DNA of 64,000 nucleotides from Candidatus Ferrigenium altingense (GTDB taxonomy: Bacteria > Pseudomonadota > Gammaproteobacteria > Burkholderiales > Gallionellaceae): assembly GCA_020621985.1 (NCBI GenBank), contig JAHRYS010000001.1, forward strand, positions 461,737 through 525,736, written 5' to 3'. Position 1 is the stretch's first letter; the number at the start of each line of letters is the position of its first letter. The translations under genes and the position numbers were made by a program. This document shows, piece by piece, positions 61,145 through 64,000 of the stretch. Below the pieces are notes generated by a model that was not told where the DNA came from, searched no databases, and saw only the letters and a program-made list of their open reading frames with translations.

Positions 61145-62735
61145 TTATTTTCGCCAATCTTTGATATATAAAACTTTGCTATTTGAAAGCTGGAGAACAG
61201 AATGTTTAGTCATGACAGTAGCTGCGCTATCCCCATATTTTTGGATTTCATCGATTGAAATAAAAGTCTGCTTATCAGTAGAACAGTATAGAGAAATCAT
61301 CTTAGCAACAGCTTCATTCTCGATATTTTTGAATAAGAGCGAGTCGTGTATTAGAAACGGAAGCCGTGATGTAAGAAACACTGACCAGTCGAATAGGATG
61401 AGATTTGAATATGCTTTTCCAGTGCCCGTATCTTCAAAAATCTCAAATTCATAATTTGACTTGCTGAATGTTAGGTAAGGGCTTTTTCTGGTTTCACCAT
61501 ATATTTCAGAAGATAATTTTTGAAGCTTACTATTTATTAAATCCTCAATAAGTTTTAGTAGTTTATTCTTTTCTACATCCAGATTTTCCTGGGTTTGCTT
61601 TACGTCGATAGTTAACTCTTTGTTCTGATCGTGGTACTTGTTTTCAAGCTCTGCATTTCTTTTAGAGTTGGATAGCTCATATACACGATCAACCACCAGC
61701 CCGGGATTCTCCACATTCTTAAGGATTGATGAAAGCCGCTCGTCAATCTTAGCAATTTCAGCCTTTATATTAGCTTGCTCCTCTAATAGTTCACGTTCAC
61801 TGGTCTTCAGTTCCTTCCTTAAAATGACTGCGATATCGGAATGGAATTCTTCAACTTTTATAATCTTGTCATCGTAAACGTCTGGGAAGAACGCTTTCAG
61901 TGATTCGAAGTTTTTACTTTTAATATGGCGACTTTGGCTAACTGAATCCATGATTCTGGAAAGCCTGCTATCTACATCTGCCTTGCTTTGAAGTAATCTG
62001 TCCTTGTCCTCTTTGAGCTCACCTACTTCTCGATTTACGATTTCTTTGATGTTGGTAGCATAACGAGCTAAATTAGTCTTTATGTCTTCAAACTCTGAAG
62101 TGATGTTCGTTACTGAGGATACATTTTGTTTGTATTTCTTTTCGGTAATTTTTGGTATGAGGTTTTTTTTGAGGGCCGCTGACAAAGCTTTCTGATCAGA
62201 TTGTTTTTCTCTCAATAAATCAGCGAGACTTTCCAATGGGGCGTATTTTTCGTAGAGCTTAAGCATTAATGTTAAAGCATCATTTGCCTTCTGTTTTTTG
62301 TGTCCATCCAAAGGTCTTCTAGGCTCCAAGTTCTCTTTTCCCCAAATACGAGAGAAGACAGACACGATGCCTCTAAAAGTCATATCTAGAACATCAAGCT
62401 CATAGGCTGTTTTCAGAAAGGTGCGGAATTCATTTACATCAATGGGCTTAATTTCTTCATACTGATCTGTGCACATGAAAACAATCTCAGGCCGTTGTGT
62501 GTCACGACGGAAAGTATGTGTCTTTCCCCGAAATACAAACTTTACGAAGTAAGAATGATGACCCAATTCGTCAACAACATCTTTGTTGAAATTAATAAAG
62601 GAATCGCCGCCGGTCGCAAAGTCAATTACCATCAAGAACGTAGATTTACCAATCGAATTAGTCGCGACATCATCACCGAGGACTACATTTAGACCCTTAT
62701 GAAAAACGATAGGAGTGCTTCTAAGTTTATCGCAG
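61145..62735 (-). pseudogene. DUF2326-type ATPase gene, 5' end removed by an IS3 insertion
   Basis: The ORF track starts at a TTG in the middle of the ATP-binding loop. Upstream, the same frame continues open: KLRSTPIVFHKGLNVVLGDD then VATNSIGKSTFLM, which holds the Walker A P-loop (about 62641-62680). It stays open up to the left end of the IS at 62736, with no ATG. The rest is a long coiled-coil ATPase (SMC-like) ending in QLSNSKVLYIKDWRK, AT-rich compared with neighbours. DUF2326 proteins belong to ABC-three-component defence-type systems. The first few codons are lost, so I treat it as disrupted, though a low-level internal start would lack the P-loop. Confidence 0.8.
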
Positions 62736-62800
62736 TGACCTTGCCCCCGAAAAACGTATTTCTTAACTTATGGTAGATTTCAAGTTAAGGAGACGTAAAA

Positions 62801-63100
62801 ATGACGGCAGAAAAAAGCAAGAGAGCGGCATACACACTGGAGTACAAGCTGGAGGCGGTGCGATTGGTTCAGGGCGGCCAGGCATGTTTGATGACAGCCA
62901 AAGTGCTGGGTATTCCGAAGCAGACATTGGAGAATTGGGTCAGGCAGGCGGCAAAAGGGAAGCTGGCCGGTGCAGGTGCCAAGCCGGTGAGCGCAGAGCA
63001 AATGGAGCTGGCGCGCTTGAGAGCAGAACTTGCGCGGGTCAAGATGGAGCGCGACATCCTAAAAAAAGCGACGGCGTACTTTGCGCGGGAGTCAGCGTGA
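62801..63100 (+). CDS. IS3-family transposase OrfA
   Basis: 99 residues with an N-terminal HTH (YTLEYKLEAVRLVQGGQACLMTAKVLGIPKQTLENWVRQA) and a C-terminal leucine-zipper-like helix (LARLRAELARVKMERDILKKA). ATG has AAGGAGA upstream. The stop overlaps the GTG of orfB (GTGA). Seven A then G at 63061-63068 can make ribosomes slip -1 to give the OrfAB transposase. Confidence 0.93.
   Translation: MTAEKSKRAAYTLEYKLEAVRLVQGGQACLMTAKVLGIPKQTLENWVRQAAKGKLAGAGAKPVSAEQMELARLRAELARVKMERDILKKATAYFARESA
63061..63068 (+). promoter_or_regulatory. Programmed -1 frameshift site in the IS3 element
   Basis: AAAAAAAG in the OrfA frame reads CTA AAA AAA GCG; slipping -1 here enters the orfB frame, which is open at this point. 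This is the usual IS3-family mechanism. Confidence 0.75.
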
Positions 63101-63993
63101 AGTACGCCTGGATTGAGCGGCATAAAAATCGTTGGCCGATCACCCTGCAATGCGAAGTGCTGAACGTCAGCGCGAGCGGATACTTTGAGTATCAGCGTCG
63201 CAAAGGTTCTGGACACCCCGCGACGCCTGGCAAGCGCATCAATGATGAAGCCCTGCTGGTTCACATCAAGGCAGCGCATGCCGCCAGCAAAGGCGAATAC
63301 GGCTGGCCGCGAATCTGGCAAGAACTCCGTGCCAGTGGTGTGCGTGTCTGGAAAGAACGGGTTCGGCGGCTCATGAAGGAACACGGCATCAAGGCACGAG
63401 GAAAGCGTAAATTTGTTGTTACCACCGACAGCAAGCATAACCTGCCGATCGCGCCGAACTTGCTCAATCGCAACTTCCAGCCTGATACGCCCGACTGTGT
63501 ATGGACTAGCGACATCACCTATATCCAGACCGATGAAGGCTGGTTGTATCTGGCTATCGTCCTTGATCTGTACAGCCGTCAGGTAGTCGGCTGGAGCATG
63601 CAAGCCCACATGCAGACCCGCTTGGTGACGGATGCGCTCAGGATGGCATGGTTCAGGAGACGACCGGAGCCCGGGCTGATCTTCCACTCGGATCGGGGTA
63701 GTCAGTATTGCAGCCACACATTCCAGCAAACGCTGGTTGAATACGGCATGCAAAGCTCAATGAGCCGCAAAGGGAACTGCTGGGACAACGCGCCAACGGA
63801 AAGCTTGTGGGGGTCATTGAAGGTGGGACGGTTGTACGGCATGCGGTTTGAAACACGGCGCCAGGCGATGGACGAGGTGATTGACTGGCTGACGTACTAC
63901 AACCACAGAAGGCTGCACTCGACACTGGGCTATATCAGTCCGATGCAGTTCGAGAAAAACTGGTTGGCGGCACAGTTGAAGGATGCCGCATAA
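63097..63993 (+). CDS. IS3-family transposase OrfB (DDE)
   Basis: 298 residues from GTG 63097, or longer as an OrfAB fusion. rve integrase core with the DDE triad visible in VWTSDITYI, FHSDRGSQY and NAPTESLWGSLK, and the family tail YYNHRRLHSTLGYISP. The track ORF starting at 62770 joins unrelated upstream codons and is not the real start. The gene appears intact, so the element may be active. Confidence 0.94.
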   Translation: MKYAWIERHKNRWPITLQCEVLNVSASGYFEYQRRKGSGHPATPGKRINDEALLVHIKAAHAASKGEYGWPRIWQELRASGVRVWKERVRRLMKEHGIKARGKRKFVVTTDSKHNLPIAPNLLNRNFQPDTPDCVWTSDITYIQTDEGWLYLAIVLDLYSRQVVGWSMQAHMQTRLVTDALRMAWFRRRPEPGLIFHSDRGSQYCSHTFQQTLVEYGMQSSMSRKGNCWDNAPTESLWGSLKVGRLYGMRFETRRQAMDEVIDWLTYYNHRRLHSTLGYISPMQFEKNWLAAQLKDAA

Positions 63994-64000
63994 TGAGCGT

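Larger units (their letters stand above)
62736..64000 (+). mobile_element. IS3-family insertion sequence (right end beyond or at window edge)
   Basis: Left terminal repeat begins TGACCTTGCCCCCGA. It holds orfA and orfB in the IS3 arrangement with a -1 frameshift signal. The right inverted repeat is not seen before base 64000. The left end interrupts the DUF2326-type gene; the direct repeat cannot be checked without the right end. Confidence 0.9.

Noticed and set aside
62770-63993. 407-codon ORF as a single transposase
   Set aside because: Its first about 110 codons are out of frame with OrfA; orfB starts at GTG 63097 or is made by -1 frameshifting.

Overview
The window looks like the chromosome of a GC-rich betaproteobacterium, most likely a Nitrosomonadales/Gallionellaceae-type chemolithotroph or denitrifier. 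That placement is inferred from protein character and gene order (recN-bamE-dapB, ispD-ispF, mtnP-apt-mtnA, lplT/alr) and from the respiratory cluster. It was not checked by any search. Most of the window is single-copy housekeeping DNA with many small palindromic repeats between genes and, unusually, inside them.

Layout. 1-3.0 kb: the end of an RND efflux pump. 3.3-6.9 kb: an AT-richer two-gene island encoding an AAA ATPase and a subtilisin-like protease, matching the IetAS toxin-antitoxin/anti-phage pair. 7.2-11.9 kb: nadK, recN, a BamE lipoprotein with two extra NTF2-like domains, and dapB. 12.2-23.5 kb: a respiratory cluster, the most interesting part of the window. 24.5-31.3 kb: mfd (minus strand), ispD, ispF, tsaB, rimI and a family-4 uracil-DNA glycosylase. 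31.5-39.9 kb: two large paralogous GGDEF/EAL proteins, the second in an operon with a periplasmic binding protein. 40-47.4 kb: lplT (minus), alr, then a methylthioadenosine salvage cluster (mtnP, apt, mtnA, class II aldolase-SDR fusion), followed by tRNA-Arg(CCU). 47.5-58.8 kb: an MFS transporter, uup, cytochrome b561, a GIDE-domain protein with lemA, a spermidine-synthase-like protein, nnrD and purL. 58.9-61.1 kb: a higBA pair and a FabMG-like protein. 61.1-64 kb: a DUF2326-type ATPase whose 5' end is cut off by an IS3-family element that runs to the window edge.

The respiratory cluster encodes two tiny related membrane proteins, a CuA subunit with an enlarged metal loop, a B-type-like heme-copper subunit I with Gln where oxygen reductases have the cross-linked Tyr, heme O synthase and a SCO/SenC copper chaperone. 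It continues with a cytochrome b fused to a 2Fe-2S ferredoxin and a flavin reductase, a small exported protein, and a second heme-copper-like subunit lacking the CuB His-His pair. It ends with a second cytochrome b fused to a 2[4Fe-4S] ferredoxin and an MvhD-like domain. I read this as a nitric-oxide-reductase-like terminal enzyme plus two modular cytochrome b proteins linking the quinone pool to NAD(P)H and to a low-potential or thiol-type partner. The assignments of active-site residues are visible in the sequence; the physiological role is inference.

Other points: a fused aldolase/dehydrogenase that could complete a DHAP-shunt version of methylthioadenosine salvage, dispersed palindromes that have inserted in frame into at least three enzymes, and an EF-hand within a GIDE protein.
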